Assembly (NCBI GenBank): GCA_041739875.1
Contig: JBGSNA010000162.1
Location: forward strand, 5,257 to 69,256
DNA from: JBBSJZ01 sp041739875
Lineage (GTDB): Bacteria > Planctomycetota > Planctomycetia > Pirellulales > Pirellulaceae
Reading direction: 5' to 3'
Length of the DNA stretch: 64,000 bases
Below, one piece after another: positions 9,001 to 16,351 of this stretch; the stretch's first letter is position 1; each line of letters starts with the position of its first letter. The translations under genes were made by a program, and so were the position numbers. The notes beneath the pieces are model-generated. The model was given only the letters and a program-made list of their open reading frames with translations, had not been told where the DNA came from and did no database searches.

Positions 9001-11546
9001 GTGTTCGTGTTACCTGCAAAAGTCGTTCCAGTCCATTGACGTATCGTGACCGCATCGGTGGTGTAGTTAGCTCCTTCAAGGCTCGAGTTTCCTTCCTGGA
9101 AGCTCGCGGAGTTCAAGACGTCAATATCCGTGATGGAATCGTCCAGAACAAAAATTGCAACTGTCTCGCCAGTCGGATTAGTGTCGTCCTCATCGCGCGG
9201 TGCGAGTGTCGGTGAACCAGCGATGGAAAGAACTGGTGCATTATTGAGTTGGATGAACTCTGTGACTGTGATCTGACGCGTCACCGCATTGCTATTTGCG
9301 ACGCCGTCGTCAACTTGGAAGCTGATCGTTCGCGTTAACGTATTTGGGTTATCGCTGGTGTTTGTGTAGCGGACGACTCGCAGGGCTGTTTCGTAGTTTG
9401 CTTTGGAGGCACTGCCGGTTAGGGTCAGCGTGCCAGTGCTTGCATTGAAACTGGATGTGATTCCACTCGGCAATCCGGTCGCTGAAAGCACGTCTTGACC
9501 GCTTGCGTAGTTAACGCTGATCGCTGCCGTCGCACTAGCGATGTTATCACTGTCGACGTCACTTACAGTGATAGAGTTAGTGATCTGTGTCGCTGCATCG
9601 CCTTCAGTGAAATTGAGTAATGTGGATTCAATACCACTGAGAGTTGGCGCGTCGTTCACGGCCGCAACAGAGACCTGGCGCGTCACCACGTTGCTATTTT
9701 CGACGCCGTCGCTGACTTGGAAACTAATCGTTCGCGTCAACGTACTCGGATTTTCGCTAGTGTTTGTGTAGCGGACGGCTCGAAGGGCTGTTTCATAGTT
9801 TGCTTTGGAGGCACTGCCGGATAGAGTCAGCGTGCCAGTGCTTGCATTGAAGCTGGACGTGATTCCACTCGGCAATCCGGTCGCTGAAAGCAGGTCTTGA
9901 CCGTTTGCGTAGTTAACGCTGATCGTTACTGTCGCGCTAGCGATGTTATCGTTATCGACGTCACTTACAGTGATAGAGTTCGTGATTTGGGTCGCTGCAT
10001 CGCTTTCGGTGTAGCTGATCGTAGACGTTTCAATACCACTGAGCACAGGCGCCTCATTCATTACCGAGGCAATCCATCCCAGATACGAATTGACGACCAT
10101 GCCGCCGCCTTGCGACCCGAACAATGGTGCCACGGGAATGGATCCGCCACCCTGAGAAAATGTATTTACTCCAAAAAGACGCAATTCGTTGGATGAAATG
10201 TTACTGTCGTTGTTCGCATCGTCCCAAATGAAACTTGGGCCTCCTGAATCACCACTGCCGATAGTAACCTCGAGATCATTGCCGTGAGTCAATCCATCGT
10301 TAAGCGTATTTGTTGTTGCGTCGGGGCCATCAAAATCAAACAGGAAGATTTCTTTCTGGCCCAGTCCTTCGTCATCGATTTCGAACTTCTCGGTGAAGTT
10401 TTGGCCGGTACGCTTTACAAAGAAGTCAGAGCTGTCTGTGATGTATCCTGTGATTGCATTTCCCGTTAATCCGTATCCTACAAGGAAAATGTCGATAGCG
10501 GAGGCGAATGGAATTGTCGAAAGTGAGTACTGGGGCACACCGGCAGGTGCTGGTTGGCTGAGCGTGATGATCGCGATGTCGTCATTGATGTTGGCTCCAC
10601 CAGAAGCATTGACATTGTTGAAGCCGTGCCAGTCCGGATGTATGGCGATCGCTGAGACATTCGAATGAATCGTCGCCCCAGTAAAATGGCTGTCGGGATT
10701 GTTGTGATTGAAAACAACAGCGATGTCGCCAGGCTCGAAGTCGATGACCCCATCACCCGTCTCTTCTTGGCTTGGTAGTGGTTCCGCGCCACCTGCGACG
10801 TCGACACAGTGAGCAGCAGTGAGCAAATGAGTGGGTGAGATTAACGTCGCTGTGCAGAGACCACTGCCATGTGCAGCATTGTGAGGGTTAATGCTCACAA
10901 CGCCAGAAAACGGCGATGTTGACTGATTCGGATCGATTCGGTCACTCGGAGTAACCGCTGGTGTTCCCGCAGCGTCGCCTACGGCGATCGCCGGTTTCGC
11001 GTCCAGTAAACTGCCCGCAAAACGCGTTACCGGCCTCGCGTCGGTTTGAGCCTCCGGCTTGCGATAGGCCGGGCTCGAAGGCTGCAGATCTCTAGCCGAT
11101 GGTCTTGGAATTTCCACAGTTTGAGGTGCCGACAGGCTGTCAGTGGAATCGTTGAGCCAAATTGAGTGCACGACGAAAAGCGCGTCTGCGGCTGTTAACG
11201 ATCCATCGCCATTGGCATCATAAAATGGCGATTCAGCAAAGAGGCGACGATCATGCAAGCGGGAACCCTGGTGGATCACTTGCCGCAAGTTCAACTGATT
11301 GATCACGACCAACGCGTCAAGAGAACTGACACGCCCATCCGCATTAATATCCGGAGGTGCAATGGGGTTTTGCCAATCTGCTGACAAAAGCTGGCGTTGC
11401 TCGAGTCGCTCAACTATCAAAGTTCGACGACGCGTTTGCGACGGCTCGCGGCGCGATTTCGCTCGACGTATTAGACTCGGCGCATGATGCGACTCAGTCC
11501 GACCCGTACTTCGGTGCCGAGACCGCCTACTGTTGAAATCTGTCAT
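1..11546 (-). CDS. Giant secreted trypsin-like protease/adhesin with dockerin-like, cadherin-like and beta-helix repeats (C-terminus outside window)
   Basis: One reading frame stays open from an ATG at 11546 to the left edge (at least 3848 codons); I checked the frame at five spots spread across it and read through without a stop. Residues 48-56 read LEQRQLLSA after a basic N-terminus, the planctomycete LEPR-XLL-type export motif. Two dockerin-like calcium loops follow (about 67-86 and 110-130). A trypsin-like S1 domain spans about 195-470, with TAAHC (His near 246), an Asp in NDDIAIITL (near 323) and GDSGGP (Ser near 434). After that come two near-identical cadherin-like domains (about 495-763), other beta-rich segments, and two long arrays of GG-rich beta-strand repeats (about 1635-2165 and 2265-2790). 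The end has two CSLREA-type segments (near 2940-2990 and 3519-3545) with a choice-of-anchor-Q-like stretch (near 3335-3400) between them. It is probably cell-surface or secreted, with proteolytic and adhesive roles; substrate unknown. The last visible residues form another DENGDG calcium-type loop. Confidence 0.85.
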   Translation of the reverse strand, partial: MTDFNSRRSRHRSTGRTESHHAPSLIRRAKSRREPSQTRRRTLIVERLEQRQLLSADWQNPIAPPDINADGRVSSLDALVVINQLNLRQVIHQGSRLHDRRLFAESPFYDANGDGSLTAADALFVVHSIWLNDSTDSLSAPQTVEIPRPSARDLQPSSPAYRKPEAQTDARPVTRFAGSLLDAKPAIAVGDAAGTPAVTPSDRIDPNQSTSPFSGVVSINPHNAAHGSGLCTATLISPTHLLTAAHCVDVAGGAEPLPSQEETGDGVIDFEPGDIAVVFNHNNPDSHFTGATIHSNVSAIAIHPDWHGFNNVNASGGANINDDIAIITLSQPAPAGVPQYSLSTIPFASAIDIFLVGYGLTGNAITGYITDSSDFFVKRTGQNFTEKFEIDDEGLGQKEIFLFDFDGPDATTNTLNDGLTHGNDLEVTIGSGDSGGPSFIWDDANNDSNISSNELRLFGVNTFSQGGGSIPVAPLFGSQGGGMVVNSYLGWIASVMNEAPVLSGIETSTISYTESDAATQITNSITVSDVDNDNIASATVTISVNYANGQDLLSATGLPSGITSSFNASTGTLTLSGSASKANYETALRAVRYTNTSENPSTLTRTISFQVSDGVENSNVVTRQVSVAAVNDAPTLSGIESTLLNFTEGDAATQITNSITVSDVDSDNIASATAAISVNYASGQDVLSATGLPSGITSSFNASTGTLTLTGSASKANYETALRVVRYTNTSDNPNTLTRTISFQVDDGVANSNAVTRQITVTEFIQLNNAPVLSIAGSPTLAPRDEDDTNPTGETVAIFVLDDSITDIDVLNSASFQEGNSSLEGANYTTDAVTIRQWTGTTFAGNTNTNGSDQILIGFNEAGGDGNSQIETMRGLLEFDITALKDSLGQANFVIDDVSLNLRTATQAGQRIGNGTTVPLSIDVYEYDHDINENTATWIAPSATDATPGGSHSTLLSSSVSFNPTVINQSITIGDSVAFREAIEAALTGDGILRLLLRAPEPVETLTRAPGFDALFARFAAESDGTTSNRPQLNITLSAPESIAVTGADETNGTWQYSIDNGNNWTNFASPSPSAARLLSSIDQVRFVPNPNYAGPATFTYLAWDQSVGSVGDIVDTSNSNNGGSTAFSTAVETASLTVTPINDAPERISGSLLPINVVEDSANTTATTLGFAGLTYSPGGGSDESTQTLTYTITSIPSFVEIFKADGTTQLLVNNTVTASELQGLTYKTLPDSHGSGNLIWTVTDSGSGIAPNENQLVESLALTVTDNVAPSVADVSVNHPVLTDVHAGPNAFVVTVSFNESMDTNQDPTLVFAPDVTSGPLPSLVFAAAQWTTDKTFVATYDFADQNVNVNDIHIDVTGALDSAGNTQTNYTSEAELSIDTVDVAETSVGLDLANNLKITDINGGTSNDSLTVSINGLNVRVHDPAQVLEAGLGASLVDSHTVEVPLASITGTTGIVFTTLGGNDSLTIDFSGGSFAKSVRFSAGANVGTLDELVLVNLASPAATAFNLNDFTSGTIDIAGNALIHYADLDSIESLVATTDATVNYNSFPETITLSDLGGGATLLASTVAIPLSLANPTASLTIIAGNLGGDTIVVSSLASGFDADLHLDGQGGTDSVFIVGSVSLASARSLSVDADTIWLSGTNTSVSTTGTGSVSLNADRQIGFVAGSSISTVNGGIELNANSAGTASGDFVGIDLRNSVLQTTGIGNILVSGQGGNDVNTSSHYGVLVRDGSSVTSTSTVSNAGSISITGHGGIGISNNDGVSIQGGTTEITSVKGAISIVGEGGNGTGSENEGISLTNFGRVHSSGLGEDAATIDLVGTGGSGSRFNNGVWISSSSVGISSFDGAVSITGTGGNGSEDFNRGIALEDVTVSSLGTGPHAATISLNGTGGSGTTDNVGVSLEFDTTRITAFDGDISIVGLGGGNESGNHGVMLSDIDTINSSGTGEFAASISINGTGGDGTEHNYGVFLDESTTDITSTVGNLTIVGQGGTGSGDFNRGINVQNGASVTVANAPLSVVGTAGSGNSEGVRLSNISSGHLLSTGGGAVSITGTGSGSEPDFEAGDVSVVGGPLAQGTITIVADRIDLHDTVIIQSTGELDIRPRTASTDIRLGAGAADLGLQLDHLELARLQPGFQQIKIGDSIAGTGTVDITASTFTSPLSIVGGSISVTQLSNAAHAVSLSALTGGIVDGGETGVDITASELITNTSTAFGSDANAIETSVSTLQATANSGGIFLAESDSLTISEISVGTNVDVMIRSADGQIDLAAGQSIATTGTGSLTLTAAQSIRMNPGSSISTVDGDIDLSANASGSASGIFTGITVDDANIQTTGVGSIRLTGSGGNNVGISNQRGISLVNGTSVSSTSVGNLAGRIEILGTGGAGDGANHGVAIANAVAITSVDGDISITGQGGGGTGSNNVGVLIVNADAVASTGTGVTAAKITIDGKGGTGDSLNVGTVISGPTSDVTSVDGDIVITGQGGSSSGSASRGVLLTNIETISSLGITVSAATIEINGNAGSGTSALDGVAMIGSTSDVTSRYGDISISGQGGNGSENNNNGILLLNIDSIASLGTGANAAKISLDGNGGLGTLRNKGVVTIGSTTNLNSVDGEIRIVGQGGTGIANENDGVHLVSPITISGSLGSLALTGTASSGESTGVRLSHSSGTAILNNGQVPLTITGTANGAPSTAFLAEGNSVIGGPLATGPIIIIANSVSLTGGSSIESDGTLVIQPSVASTDIHLGVGAVNSGLQLDHLELSHIVNGFQSITIGSVSNGTGEITISQVSLEDPVILAGAIVRDAGSADDIIAPTVEFQATIAPGASPGVLSVTGDATIGAGQQLLIEIAGTAPGTASNHHDQLIATGAVTIQTGATLGLASLNSFVPIPGDSFTIIDRNGGAGTFAGLEEGALLADFLGISGVDAMITYAGGDGDDVVIFVIPSDFIVNTLADTHDAIAGNGVAEDASGNTSLRAAIEEANALPGAQSISFDPSLFANGPATLTLGGASLDVTDDMSVLGPDATMLHISGDHQSRVLNVSSGVVVDISRITIRGGERTSQGAGVFNAGQLTLSDVTLTDNIATGSVVVLPSLPPINLPGHGGAVYNSGDLQLVRVKIHDNQADNGSAVYTTNDATITDSVIENNIGMSRLPKASETLHAATSNGWLQVVDTTIRGNTGGGVELQTGATAIVVSSLIAVNDGPGFSVGFPSTTGINAGNLTLINATVSSNNGGDNAGGIQSFAGSTTTIVNSTVTGNHANSTGNGSATGGGIFIDESTVTVSNSIVYGNVVGASSTPDDISGLLHPSSSHSLIGDAATAGGLINGIGGNLVGSDPFLGPLADNGGPTLSHMLLPGSPAIDAGNNALALNQQFAPLSWDQRGNPEARIVNQGSGANVDLGATEVQPNQAPTFEIGPNQVVVHNAGIQVVTGFLTDALPGPVDEAGQSISVRLINTNNELFTIQPTIDITTGNLTYAPRVGAGGTASVVVTVSDNGGRASGGVDRTNKFFSIEVQPPPSVTVTTLADVVAVDGLISLREAIIAANTNTAVNEAPAGRVGSDANGVPLDLIRFAPGLAGGTILLGGTQLPTIVDDLKIEGLGADQLTIDANGQSRIFEILGKFAEISGVSMTGGYVNQDYGGAIRNDGYLTLKSSHVFGNHADDGFGGGIGNGGFFGPFFTGAEILLVDSTIAGNVAQFSGGGISGSFGSTSLIHVINSTISGNEASFGSGGGIDSDAELIIESSTIVGNIGSSNGGGISHSGAPATMRNSIVAGNTISGGTTSDDIAGQFDFATTRHNLIANDDDYIGPGDGFGGMIVGTFPFNLIDPTTVFVDENGDGKFDSNDLKDHGG
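3170..6640 (-). repeat. Two diverged long repeat modules of about 1.6 kb, offset about 1887 bp, inside the giant gene
   Basis: Module A lies at about 5050-6640 and module B at about 3170-4750. Both start with a TTGTGS segment and contain several units of the form DISI(T/V)GxGGxGxxNxGV. Both end in a segment containing LQLDHLEL. The LQLDHLEL-coding DNA near 5154 and near 3267 is offset by 1887 bp (629 codons). Within each module, units of roughly 65-70 residues alternate, as expected of a beta-solenoid. The modules have diverged, so this duplication is older than the 402-bp pair. Confidence 0.7.
9260..10063 (-). repeat. 402-bp tandem duplication (cadherin-like domain pair) inside the giant gene
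   Basis: Two adjacent in-frame units of 402 bp (134 codons) are nearly identical in DNA. For example, a stretch around 9401 recurs at 9803 with exactly this offset. Each unit encodes a domain starting APVLSGIE or APTLSGIE and ending in TRTISFQV(S/D)DGV. The near identity contrasts with the rest of the gene and suggests recent duplication or gene conversion. Confidence 0.9.
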
Positions 11547-11677
11547 GCCGCTGCTTAATCCTCGCCTCGAAGTTCTGAGCGATCTAAACCGGTCCCTTCA
11601 GAGTTAGGCGAAGTTCAGCTGCATTGCTTAGGTAGGATTCATTAAAAAATGAAAAAGAAATGTCTGGTGACAAATGT

Positions 11678-14600
11678 TCATTCTTCAAGCTGCGCGTTCC
11701 ATACGATGATTCCGCAGGGCTGGGTTGCTGAGCCGTAGGTGGCAATCAGTTGCCTGCCGTCGCTGGCGAACCTCACGTTGAACACCCAGCCTTGTTGCGG
11801 AGTCGCGAGTGCGGCGCGCTGCATTCCTGTTTTCGTGTCCCACAATTTGACCAGCCCGCTCCCCAGGCCACTGGCCAAGATGGAACCATCTGGCGAAAAG
11901 CAAAGCCCGTAGTTCCCGCCTGGATTGCCTGTGCGACTGTGAACGGTTTGCAGGGTCGCGGAATCCAGTATTGCCACCTCCGTGCCGGGACGGCCCTCGA
12001 GCCAATGCGCCCAAGTGCCAACACCCAATTGCTTACCATCCGTCGAATATGCAAGTGCCGTAATTGCTGATGATTGTCGCTTGCTTTGTCGGACAAGATT
12101 GCCGCTGGGCACGTCCCAAATGCGAATGACGCCATCGTCATGGCCGGACGCCAGTTGCGTTGAGTCTGGCGAGAACGCTACGACTTGAGAACTTTGGGTT
12201 TCTAGAACCGATCGCCAAATCAACTTCCAGGAACGCGCGTCCCAAACGCGTACTTCTGATGTGTATAATTCCGGAGCAACGCCAACGGTGGAACCTGCGA
12301 TGTAGTTGCCGCAGGGAGAATACTTGATGCTGGCAAGAGCACCTTCCTCATTATAAAGTTCAACCGGTTGTGAATCGGTCTGCCATTCAATCGCGGCTAA
12401 GAAGCCTTCGTTGGCACTCTGACGGCCGCCATAGATGAGCGTTTCTCCGTCGGGCGACAGTTCTGCTCCTTCGCCCCAACCATTCAATACTTTGCGTTCA
12501 AACAATAACTCTTTCGTTTTCCAATCCCAGACACGAATCATGCCGCTACGATCGCCGGCAGCAAGGAAACGCTCGTCGCGATCCAGCGAGAGTGCGTCGA
12601 TCTCACTCTCGCCCACTGGATGAACGTAAGCGGAATATCGTTTTGAGGTATCCCAAATGCGAATGCTTCGATCTTCGCCGGATGTCGCGACAATTGGAGC
12701 CGATGGTGAGTAGGCGCCCGCGAGCAAAATGCCTTGATGTCCAGACAAAGAGTCGTGCCAATGCGATTCGGAAACGTCCCAAATTCTTGCGGCACTGGTG
12801 CGACCAGAAACCACCAACACAAAGCGATTGTCCGGCGAGAATGCAAGCTGACTCACTTGATCCACAGGGATTCGCGAGACCTCCGAACTATCGGATACGT
12901 TGCATATGGTTGATGGCCCTCGCCAACTTCCGATTGCACAGAGGCTATCATCGCTCGACAGCGCAACCTCCCGTGCGTCAACAACGGCCTGGCTTACAAC
13001 CGTACCATTCGTTTCGCCAATGTTCCAAAGCGTCGCGGCGCCACCGACGTGCGCGGCCAAAATCTGGTGGTCGTTTGCAAGAAATTTCATTGAGGTTGGC
13101 TGAGTGACGCCCTCGCTTATTTCCCAGATTTCTTTAAACGTACTGCAGTCCCAAACGCGAATTTTCCCGGGCGAGGTCTCTGGGACGTAAGCGTTGTAAG
13201 TGCCACTGCCTCCAGCAAGCATGGAACCGTCGTTGGAGAAACACACCGAGAGTGCGTGGTCAGGAATTTGTTGCTCGAATAAAGTATTGCCTTGCGGGAA
13301 CCCAATCACACGAAACGTATTGCAGTTCATAGCCAATGCAATTTTTTCACCTTGAGGGGAAAACTGCATTGCATTGACGGGACCTTCATCAAAATTCTTG
13401 CGAAGTGCCGGACGCCAGTTCGTCGTGTCGTAAACAACGAGTTCGTTGTTGTTCACACTCGCCAAGTATTTGCCATCGGGCGAGAATGCCAGTTCAGATA
13501 CAGGTGACGTATGTCCAAGAATGACATGCTTGGCGGCGTTTACTTGACGATCAAGATAACGCCACTCGAATCCGCGCAAGTCGGTTTGACGTTGCATAGG
13601 CACTTGTTGTTGCAGAAACTGGCGAACCGATCCGATGTCGGATTTCTCGAAGGCTTGCATCGCCAAGTTCATTTCCGCGCAATACAACTGCACTCGCCGT
13701 TGCTCGGCCGCGTGTCGCGCGCGAGCTCCGTAATACAGCGACAATAAACCCAGCAATGCGAGCGTGAGCACCAATGAACACGCTAAACCCGCGACAAGTT
13801 TCTGGCGAACCATCCAGCGGTACACGTGGCCAAGAATCGGTGTGCGTCGCGCAAGGATTGGTTCGCTGGCGAGTACCCGTCCGAGATCTGCGGAGAACTC
13901 GGTGATCGTGCTGTATCTCTCTTCACGGTTCTTCGCCATGGCTTTGGCAACGACCGTTTCAATGTCACCACGGCATTGTCGAACGATTCGCCCCAGCGGG
14001 ATCGGTTCCACTTTGCGAATGCAGTCCGCCAACTCGATACTGTTGCGCACGACTTCGCTATACGGAAGCTGGTCCGCAAGGACTTGGTACGCGACGACGC
14101 CAAGCGAATAGATGTCGCTTCGGGTATCCACATCGTCGGGATCGCCCGCCAATTGTTCGGGGCTCATGTACATCAACGTACCGAGCCACTGTCCCGCGCG
14201 GGTGTGCATGGTGGTATGGTCGTCGGATGCATCGATAATACGAGCGACTCCGAAGTCCAAAATGTAGGGAGCGCCTTTCTCGTTCACCAGGATATTGGCT
14301 GGTTTCAGATCACGGTGAACCACGCCACGTTGATGCGCGTATTGGACTGCCGCACAAACTTCGGTGAGTAACCGCAACCGATCTCGAATCGACAGTGCAC
14401 GGTCACGACAGTGCGTGACGATCGAAGTACCGCGAATGTACTCCATCGCAATGTAGGGCAGCGAGATTCCGGCACAGTTGCACTTGCCGTAGCCGACGAT
14501 TCGTACGATCCCATGATGCCGCAGCTTCGCAAGTAGCTTGGCTTCGAGTTGAAACCGGCGGAGCAATTCATCGCCTACTAGCACCGGATGAAGAACTTTA

Positions 14601-14845
14601 ATGGCAACCGTATCACCAGAAGCCGTGTGAATACAGCGAAAGATCGTCGACGTACCTCCGCTGGCGATGACTCCTACCGGTCGGTACGCGTTTCCCTCAA
14701 ACTCCATCGACGAAACCACATTGGCTTCACCAAACTCACTTGAGTTCGGTTGACGCAACAATGCTTCACGAAAAGCGCGTTCGATACAATCGTCTTCGTC
14801 AGACGCAGACGAGTCGTTCGGGGTGGGATCAGTCGTTTTGCTCAC
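11678..14845 (-). CDS. Membrane Ser/Thr protein kinase with C-terminal WD40 propeller
   Basis: 1055 residues from a GTG start. An N-terminal Hanks-type kinase domain (about 52-330) shows a glycine loop ASGGTSTIF, the ATP-binding lysine in VAIKVL (K83), the catalytic loop HRDLKPAN (D179), DFG (197-199) and SPEQ. One transmembrane helix follows near 352-374, so the kinase is cytoplasmic. The remaining 680 residues are WD40 repeats with recurring FSPDG...LASG and IRIWD motifs, enough for about two seven-bladed propellers; these are predicted to lie outside the cytoplasmic membrane and could bind partners. It lies 140 bp downstream of an ECF sigma factor on the same strand and 131 bp upstream of the giant protease gene. 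In planctomycetes, kinase-ECF neighbours are thought to form signalling pairs; that link is inference here. Confidence 0.93.
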   Translation of the reverse strand: MSKTTDPTPNDSSASDEDDCIERAFREALLRQPNSSEFGEANVVSSMEFEGNAYRPVGVIASGGTSTIFRCIHTASGDTVAIKVLHPVLVGDELLRRFQLEAKLLAKLRHHGIVRIVGYGKCNCAGISLPYIAMEYIRGTSIVTHCRDRALSIRDRLRLLTEVCAAVQYAHQRGVVHRDLKPANILVNEKGAPYILDFGVARIIDASDDHTTMHTRAGQWLGTLMYMSPEQLAGDPDDVDTRSDIYSLGVVAYQVLADQLPYSEVVRNSIELADCIRKVEPIPLGRIVRQCRGDIETVVAKAMAKNREERYSTITEFSADLGRVLASEPILARRTPILGHVYRWMVRQKLVAGLACSLVLTLALLGLLSLYYGARARHAAEQRRVQLYCAEMNLAMQAFEKSDIGSVRQFLQQQVPMQRQTDLRGFEWRYLDRQVNAAKHVILGHTSPVSELAFSPDGKYLASVNNNELVVYDTTNWRPALRKNFDEGPVNAMQFSPQGEKIALAMNCNTFRVIGFPQGNTLFEQQIPDHALSVCFSNDGSMLAGGSGTYNAYVPETSPGKIRVWDCSTFKEIWEISEGVTQPTSMKFLANDHQILAAHVGGAATLWNIGETNGTVVSQAVVDAREVALSSDDSLCAIGSWRGPSTICNVSDSSEVSRIPVDQVSQLAFSPDNRFVLVVSGRTSAARIWDVSESHWHDSLSGHQGILLAGAYSPSAPIVATSGEDRSIRIWDTSKRYSAYVHPVGESEIDALSLDRDERFLAAGDRSGMIRVWDWKTKELLFERKVLNGWGEGAELSPDGETLIYGGRQSANEGFLAAIEWQTDSQPVELYNEEGALASIKYSPCGNYIAGSTVGVAPELYTSEVRVWDARSWKLIWRSVLETQSSQVVAFSPDSTQLASGHDDGVIRIWDVPSGNLVRQSKRQSSAITALAYSTDGKQLGVGTWAHWLEGRPGTEVAILDSATLQTVHSRTGNPGGNYGLCFSPDGSILASGLGSGLVKLWDTKTGMQRAALATPQQGWVFNVRFASDGRQLIATYGSATQPCGIIVWNAQLEE

Positions 14846-14985
14846 AGAAATTTAGGCGAGAATCTACAGCGATTGCTCAACTCCTATTTTTCAAAATTCG
14901 TGAATTTTCTCGAAATCGGTCCATCGAACTTGGTCTCGTTCACAGCTGGTCCAATAACAAGCGGCACTGACGAAAAATCAGTTCA

Positions 14986-15579
14986 TTAAGAGGCCATTGA
15001 TCGCAATTTCACACGCTGTCGAAGTCGAGACAGCGCGGCGTTACGACGCATGAACGCTGCGCCGAGGCTGCACCTTAGCTCCTGAGCCACTTGCTCCATG
15101 GACATGGTGCCTAGATCGTAGTTAAAGACGATAAACTGGTAGGCATCTGGTAACTGTTGAATTTCGTCTCGCAACAAAGCGATGAGTTCTTTACGACGAA
15201 CTTGAAACGACGGTGTTGAGTCATCTGACAGGAGCTTGAAAGCAAGCTCTGACCAGGCGGTCATATTGCTGATCGAATCGGCTGACTTGGCTTGGGCGTT
15301 TCGCTTTTTCGCATCGCAGTAGCGAATCAAGTCCTTCAAGTTATTTTCAGCGACCCGATACAACCACGCTTCGAAAGCATGTTGCAACGCTCCCTCTGGC
15401 AGCGTAAAAACCTGGGCGTAGGTTTCCTGCATCACGTCGTCGACGTCAAAAAACGCTTGGTACCGAACAGGAGTTCGAGAAGCGATGCGATGACGAACAT
15501 TGGGACCATGTTCTTTGAGCAATTGTGTCAATTCTGTGCTGCGCCCATTCATTGCTGTTAACATCGCCTTGTCTCCCAT
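14986..15579 (-). CDS. ECF-type RNA polymerase sigma factor (planctomycete type)
   Basis: 197 residues. Region 2 is visible as DVDDVMQETYAQVF, followed by FEAWLYRVAENNLKDLIR. Region 4 is the helix-turn-helix segment MSMEQVAQELRCSLGAAFMRR. Length and order fit a short ECF sigma factor with no anti-sigma gene nearby. The next gene on the strand is a transmembrane Ser/Thr kinase with WD40 repeats, so regulation by phosphorylation rather than by an anti-sigma factor is plausible (known for some planctomycete ECF groups, inferred here). ATG codons at residues 1, 6 and 10 are all possible starts; the longest is given. Its targets cannot be read from the sequence, though the downstream kinase and giant surface protein are candidates. 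Confidence 0.9.
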   Translation of the reverse strand: MGDKAMLTAMNGRSTELTQLLKEHGPNVRHRIASRTPVRYQAFFDVDDVMQETYAQVFTLPEGALQHAFEAWLYRVAENNLKDLIRYCDAKKRNAQAKSADSISNMTAWSELAFKLLSDDSTPSFQVRRKELIALLRDEIQQLPDAYQFIVFNYDLGTMSMEQVAQELRCSLGAAFMRRNAALSRLRQRVKLRSMAS

Positions 15580-15934
15580 CGCCTTAAAATCATTCCAACC
15601 TGACCCATTAAGTATACAGAGAACTCACATAAGGGGGGTGCTGCGACGAAACTTTCGCAGTAGCAAGTAAAGTGAACATGCTACCAGTACTGCGGCGGCT
15701 TAATTTTCGAAGGTAGTTTCCAGCACATGCAGCTTCCAGCACATACCGTGAGCCGCCTCTTTTGTCGCTTGTATTTGCAGATCGCTTGCTTCACGTCATC
15801 ACGCAGCCACGGTGTAGGACGTTCGGCGGACGAGCGGAAATGCCACAGAAGGATTTATGTGAGATGCCGAAGTGTTGAGCTTGATGAACAAACTGCGTTC
15901 CTGAATGCAGGCTTGGATGAGTTAGTACTGGGAG
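15580..15934. other. Non-coding stretch upstream of the sigma factor
   Basis: About 355 bp without a convincing gene. It must contain the sigma-factor promoter (minus strand). An imperfect hairpin is visible near 15639-15665 (TGCTGCGA against TCGCAG-TAGCA). The right part abuts the hydrolase remnant and may hold decayed 5' coding sequence of it. Confidence 0.4.
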
Positions 15935-16290
15935 TTGCTCTCGTTCGTTGGATTAGTCGTAGCTGCGATGTTTTTTGCACTCTCAGTCGCGCCGTCATTG
16001 CTCCCTCGAGTCTATGTTGTCCAAGGCGTTCTGTCAGGTTTCTCACTGGCGATTGGGTACGGCGTCGGAGTGGCCCTTGTTTGGGGATGGCAGTTTCTTG
16101 AACTTACTCGTCCCACGGAGCGTGTCGCGTTCTGGTCCAAGCGAGTCACCACGATTGTTGCTGTTGGTGTGCTTTTGCACTTCATTCGGCAAGACGAAGA
16201 ATGGCAAAACTCGATTCGGCTACTAATGAACATGTCCGCTCTCGAGAGTGCCTATCGAACGGTTATCACCGCCGAACTGATATTGGGACG
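15917..16290 (+). pseudogene. N-terminal membrane fragment of an alpha/beta-hydrolase-family protein, truncated
   Basis: From about 15935 the frame encodes LSFVGLVVAAMFFALSVAP, then SLLPR, QGVLSGFSLAIGYGVGV and WQFLEL. This pattern is typical of the transmembrane N-terminal domain found on one family of alpha/beta hydrolases (Abhydrolase_9_N). About 115 residues remain, including three or four hydrophobic helices; the catalytic hydrolase domain is absent. An ATG at 15917 is followed two codons later by TAG before the homology starts, suggesting the start region has also decayed. Homology fades around 16270-16300 and the frame runs into transposase-type sequence, so insertion of the mobile element probably removed the rest. 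Confidence 0.6.
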
Positions 16291-16351
16291 AAAAAGGCCC
16301 TCAAGGAAGATGAAGGTTCTCACACCACACCATATTCCGAAAGAGCCAAGA

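Noticed and set aside
95..10807. Many open frames of 60-160 codons on the plus strand (and in other minus frames) across the first 11 kb.
   Set aside because: They are antisense or out-of-frame shadows of the giant minus-strand gene, rich in Pro/Ser/Val from its repeats, with no family features.
15727..16101. Plus-strand open frame of 124 codons before the hydrolase fragment.
   Set aside because: No recognisable motifs, and it overlaps the hydrolase fragment in another frame; the hydrophobic hydrolase frame is the better explanation.
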